A DNA stretch of 64,000 nt from Agapanthus africanus (Eukaryota; Streptophyta; Magnoliopsida; Asparagales; Amaryllidaceae). The notes beneath the pieces were generated by a model. That model did not search any database. It saw only the letters and a list, made by a program, of their open reading frames with translations, and was not told the DNA's origin. Below, in pieces: positions 1-13,700 of this stretch (positions are counted from its first letter, which is position 1; the number at the start of each line of letters is the position of its first letter). The position numbers were made by a program, and so were the translations under genes. The stretch spans positions 597,626,410-597,690,409 of the forward strand of contig CM057344.1 of NCBI GenBank assembly GCA_030015575.1, in the 5' to 3' direction.

Positions 1-47
<47 letters not shown>
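1..47. repeat. (TA)n microsatellite
   Basis: A nearly pure alternating TA run at the window edge. TATATG-rich sequence continues to about 120. The 3' LTR has TG/CA runs at the matching place, so this is a fast-changing microsatellite inside the LTR. Confidence 0.9.
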
Positions 48-50
<3 letters not shown>

Positions 51-515
51 TGTGAATGGGTATATATATGTATATATATATATATGTATACATATGTATA
101 TATATGTATACATATACATGGATAATGAGGGTAGTACACGATATTTGGAGATGAGTCGATGAGATTGGGCATGGTGCCACGATATCAGTGATATGATTTG
201 GTTTGTATTATGAGATACGACATGATATTATAGCGGGTCTTTAGGCGGTGTGTTTTCATACACACGCATATATATATGTAGATGGTATCAGTAAGTACTA
301 GACTTAGATCAGTACCACCAGTTCATGATATATGATGATAAGGATACTAAATGAATAATGAGATAAATGTGAGATTTGACCCGTACCCGGATTTGGGATG
401 TCGTTCGATAGATTTACCGTACGTGATATGATTATGATGATTGATCCACACTCTTGACTCGAGGATGTCATAGTATATATTGTATTGTACGTGATACTAT
501 TGAGGCGGGATCACT

Positions 516-517
<2 letters not shown>

Positions 518-557
<40 letters not shown>
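518..557. repeat. (TA)n microsatellite
   Basis: An alternating TA run of about 40 bp. The matching run in the 3' LTR near 17435-17460 is shorter. Confidence 0.9.
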
Positions 558-560
<3 letters not shown>

Positions 561-2781
561 CTCAGACTTAGGTGGTTTCCTTACCTTTTCGATTTGCCTG
601 TTAGTTAGACCCGTAGTTACTTATAGATGTTAGACTAGACTCGAATCATACCTATTTCAAAAACTAACGAATCGTGAGTATTTTAAAGACAGGCCAAGGG
701 ATTCTACGGATATTTCAAAGGACGTACCTTTTCTTAAAAACATCGTAGCCCTTATTTTCTAAACACCACGAATCGTGTTATTTCAAATGGCAAGACGGTA
801 TGACTCATATATATTAATGTAGATTCTTTGTTATTGCGTTTACTATTCATTTTCCGCATATTCTTACTATTTGCGTCGCATTGCATGTTTAAATATATTT
901 TATTGTTATATTGAACCCATGTTATCAGGACACCAGCACCATTACCGATGATGTGTATGTCTACGAACACTTACTTGCCGGCTCACACACTTCATCATTG
1001 ATAATTGCCATGTCATTACACAGTAGAATTGCTGCAATCATGATATGACTCTTTGCATAATTTAATTGCTATAGTTACATATACACCTTTATACGATATT
1101 GCATTCGACTTTGGAAAAATTGGGAACCGCAAGATATATTTTAAAACTGGATTCATTTGAAAGAGCGGTTTTCCCTTGATATGTGCATATTACTATTCCA
1201 TGTTGCATGATATACAGATATGCTTACATTTCTGTTAGATGTCGCATACATCATGCTTTACGATTATACGCATTGAGATATGCTGTTTCCATGAGATTTC
1301 TGGATTTGAGAATCGTGGGTATTTCAAAAGAAAGTATGAACTGTTTTAAAAAACCCGGTTTCTCTTGATATGATATTTCAGTGCGTCCACCATGCGTTTT
1401 CTCGGTTCTGAAACGTGTGACAGTGATACCCGTTTCAAGGAGCTGGATGAGGCCGATTGCGGGTACATGGTGGACCCGGTATGGTACCCCGGAGCGAGAA
1501 CAGATTTGTTGTGCAGTAGACGGTGAGCCTGGCAGTGGGACCACTACCTACCAGTGATAGTATTTGGACCTGGCGGTTATCCGGAGGATACCGACCAGAG
1601 TCATGAGATGGATATGATGGCCGACCAGATTATGCGGCGCCTGAGGGCCGATCTGAGAATGTAGCCCCTGAGATATATGAGGATTTACGTGTCGATGCTA
1701 GACACGGGTTTCGTGATGTTTCGAGTGTCGATGCTGGACACTCAGGTTTCATGATTTTGATATGTCACGAGGGACACATGTTGATTATATCCTCATACTT
1801 TCATGCATATGCTTTTATGATATTTACATACATGATATTGTTGTGTCATTGATTGACACGTGGACGAGATCCACATGCATGCATACATTGATTATATGGT
1901 GGACGAGATCCACATGCATTCATGCATTGTTTATGGTTGGATGATATCCACATACATATAGACATTGAGTATATTTTGGCACATATGCAGATACAGTCAT
2001 CCTGGATATCATAGTATTACCTTTATGATATAGTTGACCTAGAAAATCGTTATTTTATTCGATTTCTACCTGATGATATTTTCTACTCACGAGTTAGCAA
2101 CTCACCCCCATTGTGCCACAGTTCTTGCAAGTTGACCGCATGGATCAGTAGCGGTATCGCTGGCACATAGCTGCAGTCGGGTGTTTTGCTTTGGTAGGTG
2201 GTACATGTTGGATCGTACCATTCTTGTACTTATTATTCATATTGTATCTAGTCAACTCCATCAATCAAAACTAGTATTTGTATAAATAGTAAGACTTAGT
2301 GAGACTTGTAGTTGCGAGATTGAGCGATGAGTTTTTTTGTTCGCTTTTTGGGTTGATGTCTTGCTTTATTCTTTATCTTTTGTGCTGATCTTCGCCGATT
2401 AGGCGTCGTATATTTGTTTTATTACATGCGTGGTTGTGATCCGCCGTTTGGCGAAGAGCTAGCTCCCGCTTGGGGATGCCTTTTATATTATCTTGTATTT
2501 TTGGTTTTGGATCAAAATATACAAAGGAGGTGCTGCCCAATTTTTTAAAAGACGAACATGTTTTACAACAAGTAGGATAAACTTGAATTTTTCATGTTCC
2601 CTTTTCTATGCATTTAAGAAAACACTTTTCTTCATTTTACCTGATTTCAAAACTGCACCTCTTTTATTTCTTTAAAAGGTTTAGATTTCTGGGTTTCAGT
2701 TTACTTGGATTACGTTATGTCTTTAGACGTTGCGTGATTTAAGTGCTGATCATGAGCTAATATTTTGGGTCATGACAAAAT

Positions 2782-2799
2782 TGGTATCATAGCGCTAGG
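2782..2799 (+). other. Element A primer binding site (tRNA-Met type)
   Basis: TGGTATCATAGCGCTAGG begins four bases after the LTR end at 2777. It resembles the TGGTATCAGAGC primer site complementary to initiator tRNA-Met that many plant Ty3/Gypsy and Copia elements use. Confidence 0.8.
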
Positions 2800-4677
2800 T
2801 TAACTTTGGTTCGAGTCTATGTTTGACTATGTAGAGTCTAGGGCGTATATGATTTCGGAACCTAGGCTTGACCTTACGGAAATTAGACTTAGTCAAGGGG
2901 GTACTAGACCCGAACTTTCGTCGCATAGGTTGACCTTGGTTGATGGAGTATGTGACTTAAGGAGAGTGGCGTACCGTGTATGTTCCGCGGCATACTTACG
3001 ATACGCTACTCCGCTTAAGAAGCCTTAGGATGTACATTTCCTTGCACAACATTATATTCATTCATATGATCTATCCTCATCGTTATCGGTTTATGGTTGT
3101 TGCTACCACGATTACACGGGCAGAGAGAGCTATGGTTAGAGTTGCGTCAGTATGAGCTCGTCACGGACAAGGACTGACCAGGGCGTGATTTCAGGGACAC
3201 ACAATTGCATAGATGTATTTTCCTATTGTGTTTTCGCACCATGAGCGTTTAATGGATCGCTTTTACAAGATTTCTCGGATGTGCAGATCAGCACCAGAGG
3301 ATTGGGCCACTGCTAGAGGACGGCCAGAATGTGATGACCGTCGATGCACCGATTATTCTTGATGATTGAGGCACTATTCAGCGTGCGGACCAATAAGCCA
3401 GTTGTTGCTGCGAATAGCAAGATATCACCCCAAATGTTTGAAGCTAATGCCGCACAAGTTGTATTTAGAGATATGATAAAAGATCGCTAGTCACACAAGG
3501 AGGAATGACTAGGACATGTGATTCATTGCCTATCCCGATGCGAGGTCATCAGATTGATTGATTCCAGCTAGAGATGGCTTCACGCAGGTACGTTGGGAGT
3601 CGATAGAAGACGATCGAATTTCAGGAAACCCATTTTTCCAAGTTCAAAGTATTCGGAAAAACATGCAAGTAATTCCGTGGACCCTCTAGAAGAATGAAAC
3701 CTTAACTCGATATAATGACCATGAGAATGCTTTGAAACCTTAGGGTTTGCAGCAGTTCAGCGGTGTCATTAATGAGGCTTGGGTTTGCCCTTCTACAACT
3801 GGTCCATAGGTACTGTGGCATGTACTCGATATTATTAAACTGTACTCAAGATGTTGAGCTCTTGAGGGATTATGGAACTTTGACGAATCGATCGGAAAGT
3901 TCGACGTCGTTCGGATATCATGTGATAGGATACATTGCTTGAGAGAATCCAGATATGAGTATAGTCGTTGGAGAGCAGTCCATGCAGCCATGAAGAGACG
4001 AGTCCGAATCAGTCGACATTAGAGAAAAGTGGAGTAAGAGATTCGTACGAGATCTTGATGAGATGGCATTCCACTCCGCTGACATCAGAGATGTGATACG
4101 CATGCAGAGGCGTTGTAAATGGATATATCTTATAGAAGGAGTTGCGATGAGTATGCAGCCGTTCCGGAAACAAGAAATTGATATAGTAAAAGATGATGAC
4201 TTCCGGGCAGTTCAGCAGAAACGAGATTTAGGAAGGACCTCGACAAAACCTTTCTGAAATACTATACGAGAAGACTTGGACCCAGGATCGGTCATATTAC
4301 GCACACCTAGAAGGCCAGAGTTCGGCATCGTCGACGAGACATGTTATGAGTGACCATGACAGTTGGCTAGAGATCATTAGAGGATGTGCTAGAGCGGGAC
4401 TGTTTCCGCCATCTTTGATTTTGGTATTTTGGTCGATTTATTGGCATGATTGAGATTTTGTGCACCACAGTTGCACTTGACTTCGATTTGATGTCATTCG
4501 AGATGCTGATTTTGATTTCATACCTATGGTATGCATGTGATTTGACTGGTGTATTCGGCATAGTTTTCATACACTTTTAGTATTTTGATTCGAGTTTGTG
4601 CACGCTGATGCACATGGTTGTGAGATTATATGCCACGGTATACCTGATTTGGATTTGAATTGAAATGTGTTGTATAC
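2800..4677 (+). other. Element A internal region, left part, no recognisable protein
   Basis: About 1.9 kb between the primer site and the target-site duplication of nested element B. Reading frames are short and none was matched to gag, protease or reverse transcriptase. From about 4421 the sequence is built from phrases with facing TGCAC/GTGCA words and related pairs, a style that resumes at 14253 on the other side of B. Confidence 0.6.
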
Positions 4678-4682
4678 CGTCG

Positions 4683-7600
4683 TGTAATACCCAGTTCTTT
4701 TGCGCACCAATATCCGTATTTTTATAAAATGCTACTTACAAAATTTAGTTATTTATATTTATAATTATTTTGTTTTATTTTAAAACCCTAACCCTAATTT
4801 AATCTAAATCCTTTTTATTTTCTCCCTTTTATTTTTCCCAAAACCCAGCCCAAACCCTAACTCTCTTTTTCTCTTATTTTCCCGAGCCGGCCCACTAGCA
4901 CCCCCTTCCCTTTCCCTTCGATTTTCCTTTCCTCTTAATTAATGATTCCGGCCCAACTTTCCCGGCCCACGAATCACCCCAACTCCCCCAAACCCGACCC
5001 GACCGTTACTAACCCTCTTCCCCACTCACTTTCTCTTTCTCGCTCTTTTCTTTCGCGCCCCCCCCCACGTCACCTCACCGACGCCCCGTCTTCGCGACTA
5101 TGAACCCACGATCGTGCGCGCCCTCACGAGCTCCTCAAGCTCACCCCCGTTCCCCCTTTCTCCTCTCTCCCTCCTCACTCTCGATCTCCTTTCCTCTCTC
5201 CTCTCTCCAAAAGAAAAACAGAACATCCTGCCTCATCCCCCGACGACGACGACTACCGCCTCAGTCACCTCGTCATCCTCCGTCGCTTCTCTCTTCAAAA
5301 CCCGAGCCCCACTTACCTACTCCCCTCGCCTGCCGACCGAGCTCCACCGCCGAGCTCGAGCTTCCCCTGCACACCCTCCTCACCACCGAGTCTCCCCTGC
5401 ACAGCATCACGCCGACGAGCTCCCCACTGCCTCAGCGACTCCTCTACTTCATCACCATCATCGCCAAGCTTCGAGCCCTGCACACCCCTCGCTGCAGACC
5501 CGAGCGCACCCTCCTGCAGGCCACCTCGCCGGCGACTCCGTCGACCTCACGTCGTCACCACCAAGCAACATCTCTCTCTCTCCCTCAGCAACCTCAGCAA
5601 CATCTCTCTCTCCCTCCCTCAGCAACATCTCCCTCTCTCTACCACAGCACCATCTCTCTCTCTCTCTACCATAGCAACATCTCTCTCTCTCTCTCACACA
5701 GCAGCATCTCTCTCTCAGCTCTTCTTCAAATAGATCCCTAGACCAAACCTAACCCAATCTCACAGTCGAGCCCCCGGCATTTCGTCGAACACTTACATCG
5801 ACCGCTGTTGCCGCCATTTTGGTCACCGACGTCGTCATCAAATCTGTGGCCTCGACTCCTTAAGCCGTCATCATCATCAACACGCCATTCATCGCAACGC
5901 CAGCGCACGCCCGTCGTACCCACCGAGCCATCGAGTCCAAGAAGCAAGATCCGACAAGGCTAAACCTGTGCTGCATTCATGACACGATCATGCCATTTCC
6001 GCTGTCGTACCGACGTTGACACATCTTCAGGCAAGTTTAATACTTGCTTCATGCTACTTTTATATATTACAATTCATGTTACCAATCATTTCCGCATATA
6101 ATTTCATGTGAATCGTTATAATTCAGGTGTTCAATGCAAAACCCGAATGGGAGACCCCGTTAAATTGACGACAACAAATAACCTGTGATGGCCCGAGCTA
6201 TAATGAAGGTCCCTTAAGACTTTGGTTACAATACGATGTAATTTGCTCACGTAAAATGATGTCCCGATTTCTGTCGTAAAACCTGAAAACCTTCATACAT
6301 GCTGAACCGTGAAATTTATAATAAATAGTGTACAAACCGGATTTTAGCGTTCGATGGCTCGTATCGAATCTAACTGTTTAACCTACAGTATTCTATAGTT
6401 GGTCACTGAATTCTAACTAATTGTGATAGAGATAATTGAGGAGGATTACGATTCTGGACTGCAGTCCAGAACGGAAATCCCAGTTAACCTCTGTTTCTAG
6501 ACACTTGTATATTCCTGTTCAAATAAGAGAATGCGCGGAACCCTATATCGTTACGTATAGAATTGAGTTGGATTTCTTAATCCACTATTCTCGCTGGATT
6601 TCACAACCGTTTGATATTTTTAACTCATTTTATAGTGTCGATACATTTTGCTGAATTCTGCAGAGGCAGATTTTACACATCGAACATAATCTGTCCATAA
6701 CTCCCTGTTGATACAGGATATCACTGATCTGCCAATTGCGGTGAAAACCTAACTGATAACTATAAGTAATATTCAACTATAGAGTCGCCTAATTATGATC
6801 CCAATTGGGATAAAAATGCATTACGAAACGGACTTCCGATTCTGAAACCGGATTTCCAGCAGTGAACGCTTAAAATGAAATGGCCATATCTAGCGATTCT
6901 GAAACCCGATTGACGTGAAACCAATTTCTATGGATAGATAATTAAACATATTGCTTACCCCATTTTCATTGTTTTGCTAAATTTTGCATGTATGATTTAT
7001 GATAAATTATGCAAGTGATAGGATACCGACTGATGATATCTTAATCATGCCTTAATTATTGTATTCTCATCACATTATATAAATGTCATTGCATTGGTAA
7101 CCTAGTGATCATGTGCATTACCCAGTGTTAGGTATTAGTGTTTGATTGTGGCAAGTACGTGAGTGTTTAAGTATGAATGGATAAGTGAAAGTGGCACGTA
7201 CTTGTACACAATCAGCGGACCATATCGATATATTGCATTGTCGACGTCTATGGTACATGTATAAGTGTAACTATAATTGGTATGGGACAATTATGGAAGC
7301 ATTTATATGGGTGTCATAGGTAAGGCACCAAACACTGTCTATTTATCTTGAGTATTAGTCAAGACATGCTTGATGGAGATCCTGTCTCCAGTTCTCGCGT
7401 AGACTTGTCATGGACCGACGGGTATTTGAGTTTATCGTTGGCGTTTGATGTAGACCACGGGATGTGGGGTAGTTTGAGTGTGAGTTCACAGAATCTCGGG
7501 AGTCCCATGTCGGCACATACAGCGATTCTGGAGATATATGGGGATATTACTGATTATTAGCGAGCGACTCGGGCCCGTGTTCCCTTGTCCTTGGGTCCTA

Positions 7601-8200
7601 CCCTTGGATGGAGGATACTCACGAGTGGTTGACTCTCACACTTGAACTGACGATAGGCTTAGCGACCTGTACAGTGAGACTTAGAGACTGATAGGGTTAG
7701 TGATATTGATATGCATTGCTTACTGATTCAACATACCTGACATACTATCTACTGCTTTACTATTTACCTGCTCTATTAGATACCTGCATTGGCTACTTCA
7801 TGTTCACGTCTTTATTCTTTTGATTACTGTTCCATGTTCATTATTATTGCACGAGTTCACATTTGTATTTATATATATGTATTGCTATCGTGTCGCTCTG
7901 ACGACCTGAGTATGCATGCTCAGGGTAAGAAGTGGATCTAGCTTGGACCAGAACGTGACGTACCCCGAGGACATCGCGGACTTCTTGATCAGCGACCCAG
8001 ACCTATACTTCCTTGATATCCATCTGGTTAGTTCTTTTGATTTAGTTACTGCATTTCTCATTACCTGTGCATTGTTTACTGATTACCACGTAGTGCTAGA
8101 AACCGAAGTGTGACTACGGAGGGATATTTCCTCGACCGTAGGAGCATGGCTGGCCTTGTCAACTCCTCGTATTCCGTATTTTGGGAAGCGGGGCGTGAAA
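4683..8200 (+). repeat. Element B 5' LTR (3518 bp)
   Basis: Starts TGTAATACCCAGTTC and ends GGGAAGCGGGGCGTGAAA. It contains telo-box-like AAACCCTAACCCTAA near 4782, a pyrimidine-rich leader at about 4900-5760 with CTCTCT runs at 5568-5712, then AT-rich unique sequence. The end sequence GGGAAGCGGGGC is shared with the solo LTRs at 18495-21497 and 55456-58691, which marks one LTR superfamily. Confidence 0.92.
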
Positions 8201-8209
8201 TGGTTTTGT

Positions 8210-8226
8210 TGGTATCAGAGCCAGGT
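8210..8226 (+). other. Element B primer binding site (tRNA-Met type)
   Basis: TGGTATCAGAGCCAGGT begins ten bases after the 5' LTR end. It is a standard match to the 3' end of initiator tRNA-Met. Confidence 0.88.
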
Positions 8227-8458
8227 TTTGCTTCGATTGGATTGCAGTTTCCGTATAGGGCTTGACAATCTAAGACATCCTTCGATCTAGATTGTAAACT
8301 CGTTATCTTTGATCTTGATTCCTATAATGTATTCTGCTATATATATTTTGATCCATTCGCTAGAGTTTTGGGTGACTTAGTAGAGTTACGTGATTGTAAT
8401 TATGAACTGCAGTATAGTTACAATACTGTACTCTATTGAGTGACTTAGAGTTCTACAT

Positions 8459-8956
8459 TTGACTTCAACTCACTTGAGTTTCGCCTCACCCGATATTCTG
8501 GTTTCGTTGTCTATTCTATCTTGTATTCTGATTCTTGTATCCTGTACCTTATGCCGTCCTAAAGTTTGTTGTTTCAGGACCGTGTCTTCCAACGACTCTT
8601 CTTCTATCTCCACTCCCCAGCATCAAACCGTCGAGATTCTGAATGTACTGCAAAGTCTGAAGGAAGCCCGGGAGCGAACAAACGACCTGTTAGCTAAAGG
8701 ATTAAGAAGGCAGATGACTCAGGCACCAGAGGAAGCCGCCACTCGTAAGGGAATCCCCGTTAAACAAGGAAAATAGGTGAAGACGAAGCGCCCACTTGTT
8801 CCCCAACAACGGAAGCAGCGGAAGACTCAACATTGTAGATACTGCAAGAAACCGGGACACCTTCAGAGAGACTGTCGCAGCGCCAAAGAGCAGTGCCTGA
8901 TTTGCGGATCCAGCGAACATCTTGTCAATGGTTGCCCTAAAAGGAAGGAGCTATGA
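8459..8956 (+). pseudogene. Element B gag-like remnant with two zinc knuckles
   Basis: The reading frame holds a short helical stretch (VEILNVLQSLKEARERTNDL) and, near its end, two CX2CX4HX4C zinc knuckles: CRYCKKPGHLQRDC at about 8839-8880 and CLICGSSEHLVNGC at about 8896-8937. Such knuckles bind nucleic acid in the nucleocapsid part of retroelement Gag proteins. The matrix/capsid-like part expected of a full Gag is missing, so this is a reduced protein, perhaps enough to bind the element's RNA for packaging by a partner's Gag (inference). No convincing ATG start was found, and the frame is lightly broken. Confidence 0.6.
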
Positions 8957-9379
8957 GGAGGAGGATCGTCCACACTCTCCACTCCTGCTAAGTGATGGTT
9001 ATTTCGTAGTTCGAGCCTCAAGAATAGTGCGGACCCAGCACAGGATTCAACTCGCGTGACGAGAAAGCAGCGGTCTAGGAATCAAAGAAGAATTATCACC
9101 TTTCTGCTTTCAATAAAAATGTTGTCACTCTTTTGTAAATATTTCCTTTCGTTTAAGATCTTGTATCCGCTGAACTTTTAGTGGAATGCAATAAAACTCT
9201 GAGTCATGATGTATGTATTGTTCCCTTGCCTCTCACTTTATTTATACTATTCAGTGCATCAGCGTTCTAAATTGTGATTTTTCAGTCCTTACCTACCGCA
9301 TATTTCCCTTGTTTTCCGTATCCTTGATTATTTTCTTAATGTGTTCCACTGTCTAATCATGACTCTTTCTTTTCAGGCC
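8957..9379 (+). other. Element B internal non-coding gap
   Basis: AT-rich sequence with pyrimidine tracts between the zinc-knuckle and acidic frames. It would fit an intron ending at the CAG before 9377. No protein was recognised. Confidence 0.35.
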
Positions 9380-9760
9380 ATGGCCCATCCTGGAGCAGCG
9401 CCGCATCTAGATGAGGACACACAGTCATGCGTTTCCTTAGACCGCATGCTGGTGAGTTCGGATGACGAGATCGACGGCCCACAGGTTATTTTCGGAAACA
9501 GCGATTCCGAGGGCGAAGGAGTCGCAGCCCCAGAAGTCGACATGATCAGCGACTCTGACAACGAAGAAGAGGACCCCGAAGAAGACCCAATAGAGGAGGA
9601 CCCCGAGGAGGACCCAATGGAAGAAAATCCAGGGGAGGAAGACCTTGGGGAGAATCCAGTGGAAGAAAATCCTATGGAAAAGGATCCAGAAGAAGAGAAT
9701 CACGCGGAAGCAGATCTCGATGAAGAGGCTCCAGCCGAGGGAGAAGGACCGAAAGAATGA
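9380..9760 (+). CDS. Element B acidic protein of about 126 residues with EEDP-type repeats
   Basis: The frame runs from ATG at 9380, with the first residues MAHPGAAPHLDEDTQ, to a stop at 9760. The second half repeats EEDP/EENP/EKDP modules and is almost wholly acidic plus proline. It follows the zinc-knuckle frame by about 420 bp. The sequence just upstream, TCTTTCTTTTCAG then GCC before the ATG, looks like a 3' splice site, so the protein may be made from a spliced RNA. The family is not recognised. Low-complexity acidic tails can bind basic proteins such as histones, but that is speculation. Alternative in-frame starts lie a few codons upstream. Confidence 0.5.
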   Translation: MAHPGAAPHLDEDTQSCVSLDRMLVSSDDEIDGPQVIFGNSDSEGEGVAAPEVDMISDSDNEEEDPEEDPIEEDPEEDPMEENPGEEDLGENPVEENPMEKDPEEENHAEADLDEEAPAEGEGPKE

Positions 9761-10746
9761 GACCCCGCGGCAGAAGATCCTCCAATGGCGATCCCTGCGA
9801 GGCGCTATGGAAATGGACACCCCTATCTGAGCGCGCGAGCCTACCATAACCTGCTGAACTTCCACAACCGCGACTGACGTGATTTAGTTTTTTGTCTCCT
9901 CTGGCCAAATAAATCTATGTATAGTTTAGGGCCATCTTTTATTTTCGAGAATGCCTTGTTTGGGATTTTCTGGAATGAAATAAAATTTCTGAGTTCGCTA
10001 ACCTTTTGGATTTTTGGTTCGCTTAATGCTTTGACTGTCTCCCCTATACATTTCTTTTCCTCTTGAGATTCGTGACTATCCACCCTTGCATCCTGTGCTG
10101 ACCCGACCCCAGTCTCTTCGACATTCAGTTTGAAGTACTACAGTTCGACCTTTTGAGTGAGCCATACTCCATTGTAATCTCTACCCTGGCTAGCCTCTAT
10201 ACATTTTTTTGGGCTATCTCCTATCACCATAATTATATTTAGTGACATCATATTCGAAATTTAGCTTCCACTACCTTGTGTTTACAAAAATTACGTGTTA
10301 TTAACTACTTCCGTTTTACCCGTTTTAAATGCGTTACTATTCTTCACATTTTCAACAGCGCAAAAATATATTGCACATATTCTTTTGTTCTATGTTTCTT
10401 ATTTTCACCATGTGGGTTTCTAAGTTATTTTAAAATTGTTTTATCGATACATTTGTTATAAAATACCTTGGCCTATCGGCAAATCCTTCAATATGGATTG
10501 TTATTGCTATTTTACCCTCTTGTACTTACTTAGACTTATAGATGGGTCTGCCCTGTACTTACTTAGACTTATCGTTTTAGTTGCGTCATTCTTATATATA
10601 TACAGACCTTCGATTTTTACCTAGATGTTTTTTTTAGTAAATCACTATATGTTAGTGTTCGATGTCGTAGCTTTTCGCATATTATTTTATATAGCTTATC
10701 GTTTATTTTAAATTTTGAGTACGAAATTTTTGTAAGGGTGGTATGA
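9761..10746 (+). other. Element B internal 3' non-coding region and polypurine tract
   Basis: About 1 kb of AT-rich sequence with no convincing protein. Two copies of CTTGTACTTACTTAGACTTA-like sequence lie close together near 10519-10570. The end, AAGGGTGGTATGA just before 10747, is the likely polypurine tract priming plus-strand DNA. Confidence 0.55.
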
Positions 10747-13700
10747 TGTAATACCCAGTTCTTTTGCGCAGCAATATCCGTATTTTTATAAAATGCTACT
10801 TACAAAATTTAGTTATTTATATTTATAATTATTTTGTTTTATTTTAAAACCCTAACCCTAATTTAATCTAAATCCTTTTTATTTTTCCCAAAACCCAGCC
10901 CAAACCCTAACTCTCTTTTTCTCTTATTTTCCCGAGCCGGCCCACTAGCACCCCCTTCCCTTTCCCTTCGATTTTCCTTTCCTCTTAATTAATGATTCTG
11001 GCCCAACTTTCCCGGCCCACGAAGCACCCCAACTCCCCCAAACCCGACCCGACCGTTACCAACCCTCTTCCCCACTCACTTTCTCTTTCCCGCTCTTTTC
11101 TTTCGCCCCCCCCCCCACGTCGCCTCGCCGACGCCCCGTCTTCGCGACCACGAACCCACGATCGCGCGCGCCCTCACGAGCTCCTCAAGCTCACCCTCGT
11201 TCCCCCTTTCTCCTCTCTCCCTCCTCACTCTCGATCTCCTTTCCTCTCACCTCTCTCTAAAAGAAAAACAGAACATCCTGCCTCATCCCCCGACGACGAA
11301 GACGACTACCGCCTCAGTCACCTCGTCATCCTCCGTCGCTTCTCTCTTCAAAACCCGAGCCCCACTTACCTACTCCCCTCGCCTGCCGACCGAGCCCCAC
11401 CGCCAAGCTCGAGCCTCCCCTGCACACCCTCCTCGCCACCGAGTCTCTCCTGCACAGCATCACGCCGACGAGCTCCCCACTGCCTCAGCGACTCCTCTAC
11501 TTCATCACCATCACCGCCAAGCTTCAAGCCCTGCACACCCCTCGCTGCAGACCCGAGCGCACCCCCCTGCAGCCACCTCGCCGGCGCCTCCGTCGACCTC
11601 ACGTCGTCACCACCAAGCAACATCTCTCTCTCCCTCGGCAACCTCAGCAACATCTCTCTCTCCCTCCCTCAGTAACATCTCCCTCTCTCTACCACAGCAC
11701 CATCTCTCTCTCTCTACCACAGCAGCATCTCTCTCTCTCTCTCACAGTAGCATCTCTCTCTCTCAGCTCTTCTTCAAATAGATCCCTAGACCAAACCTAA
11801 CCCAATCTCACAGTCGAGCCCTCGGCATTTCATCGAACACTTACATCGACCGCTATTGCCGCCAATCTGGTCACCGACGTCACCATCAAATCTGTGGCCT
11901 CGACTCCTTAAGCCGTCATCATCATCAACACACCATTCATCGCAACGCCAGCGCACGCCCGTCGCACCCACCGAGCCATCGAGTCCAAGAAGCAAGATCC
12001 GACAAGGCTAAACATGTGCTGCGTTCGTGACACGATCGTGCCGTTGCCGCTACCGTACTGTCGTTGACACATCTTCAGGCAAGTTTAATACTTGCTTCAT
12101 GCTACTTTTATATATTACAATTCATGTTACCAATCATTTCCGCATATAATTTCATGTGAATCGTTATAATTCATGTGTTCAATGCAAAACCCGAATGGTA
12201 GACCCCGTTAAATTGACGAAAACAAATAACCTGTGATGGCCCAAGCTATAATGAAGGTCCCTTAAGACTTTGGTTACAATACGATGTCATTTGCTCATGT
12301 AAAATGATGTCCCAATTTCTGTCGTAAAACCTGAAAACCTTCGTACATGCTGAACCGTGAAATTTATAATAAATTGTGTACAAACCGATTTTAGCATTCG
12401 ATGGCTCATATCGAAGCTAACTGTTTAACCTACAGTATTCTATAGTTGGTTACTGAATTCTAACTAATTGTGATAGAGATAATTGCGGAGGATTAAGATT
12501 CTGGACTGCAGTCCAGAACGGAAATCCCAGTTAACCCCTGTTTCTAGACACCTGTATATTCCTGTTAAAATAAGAGAATGCACGGAACCCTATATCGTTA
12601 CGTAGAGAATTGAGTTAGCTTTCTTACTCCACTGGTCTCTCTGGATTTCACAACCGTTTGATATTTTGAACTCATTTTATAGTGCCGATACGTTTTGCTG
12701 AATTCTGCAGAGGCAGATTTACACATCGAACATAATCTGTCCATAACTCCCTGTTGATACAGGATATCACTGATCTGACAATTGTGGTGGAAACCTAACT
12801 GATAACCCTAAATATTGTTCAACTATTGCATTGCCTAATTACGATCCCAACTGGGATTAAAATGCGTTACGAAACATACTTCCGATTCTGAAACCGGATT
12901 TCCAGCAGTGAATGCTTAAAATGAAATGGCCATATCTAGTGATCCTGAAATCCGATTGACGTGAAACTAATTTCTATGGATAGATAATTAAATATACTAC
13001 TTACCCCCTTTTCATTGTTTTGCTAAATTTTGGATGTATGATTTATGATAAATTATGTAAGTGGTAGGACACCGACTGATGATATCTTAATCATGCCTTA
13101 ATTATTGTATTCTCATTACATTATATAGATATCATTGCATTGGTAACCTAGTGATCATGTGCATTACCCAGTATTAGGTATTAGTGTTTGATTGTGGCAA
13201 GTACGTGAGTGTTTAATCATGAATGGATAAGTGAAAGTGACACGTACTTGTACACAATCAACGGACCCTATCGATATATTGCATTGTCGACGTCTATGGT
13301 ACATGTATAAGTGTAACTATAATTGGTATGGGAAAATTATGGAAGCATTTATATGGGTGTCATAGGTAAGGAACCAAACACTATCCATTTATCTTGGGTA
13401 TCAGTCGAGACATGCTTGATGGAGATCATGTCTCTAGTTCTCGCGTAGACTTGTCATGGACCGACGGGTATTTGAGTTTATGGTTGGCGTTTGATGTAGA
13501 CCACGGGGTGTGGGGTAGTTTGAGTGTGAGTTCAACAGAATCTCGGGAGTCCCATGCCAGCACATACAGCGATTCTGGAGATATATGGGGATATTACTGA
13601 TTATTAGCAAGCGACTCGGGCCCGTGTTCCCTTGTCCTTGGGTCCTACCCTTGGGTGGGGGATACTCACGAGTGGTTGAATCTCGCACTTGGACTGACGA

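Larger units (their letters stand above)
1..2777 (+). repeat. Element A 5' LTR, right 2.8 kb
   Basis: This matches about 16985-18494 plus 21503-22686 of the 3' LTR, with a few percent divergence by eye. It ends CATGACA at 2777. TA dinucleotide runs lie at 1-47 and about 518-557. The stretch 1681-1960 has several short stem-loop words, such as GTGTC-GATGCTA-GACAC and GTGTCA-TTGAT-TGACAC, and a direct repeat of about 33 bp beginning TGGACGAGATCCACATG. The small ORFs here do not look coding. Confidence 0.85.

Noticed and set aside
5100-5741. A 213-residue frame, with its counterpart of 227 residues at 10992-11675, in element B's LTRs
   Set aside because: Both lie in the CT-rich leader, are Ser/Pro/Leu low-complexity, start at different places in the two LTRs and compete with overlapping frames. 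They are best read as non-coding leader.
9437-9865. A minus-strand frame of 142 residues opposite the acidic ORF
   Set aside because: Its Phe/Leu/Trp-rich composition is the mirror of the GAA/GAG-rich acidic repeats. No start context or domain supports it.
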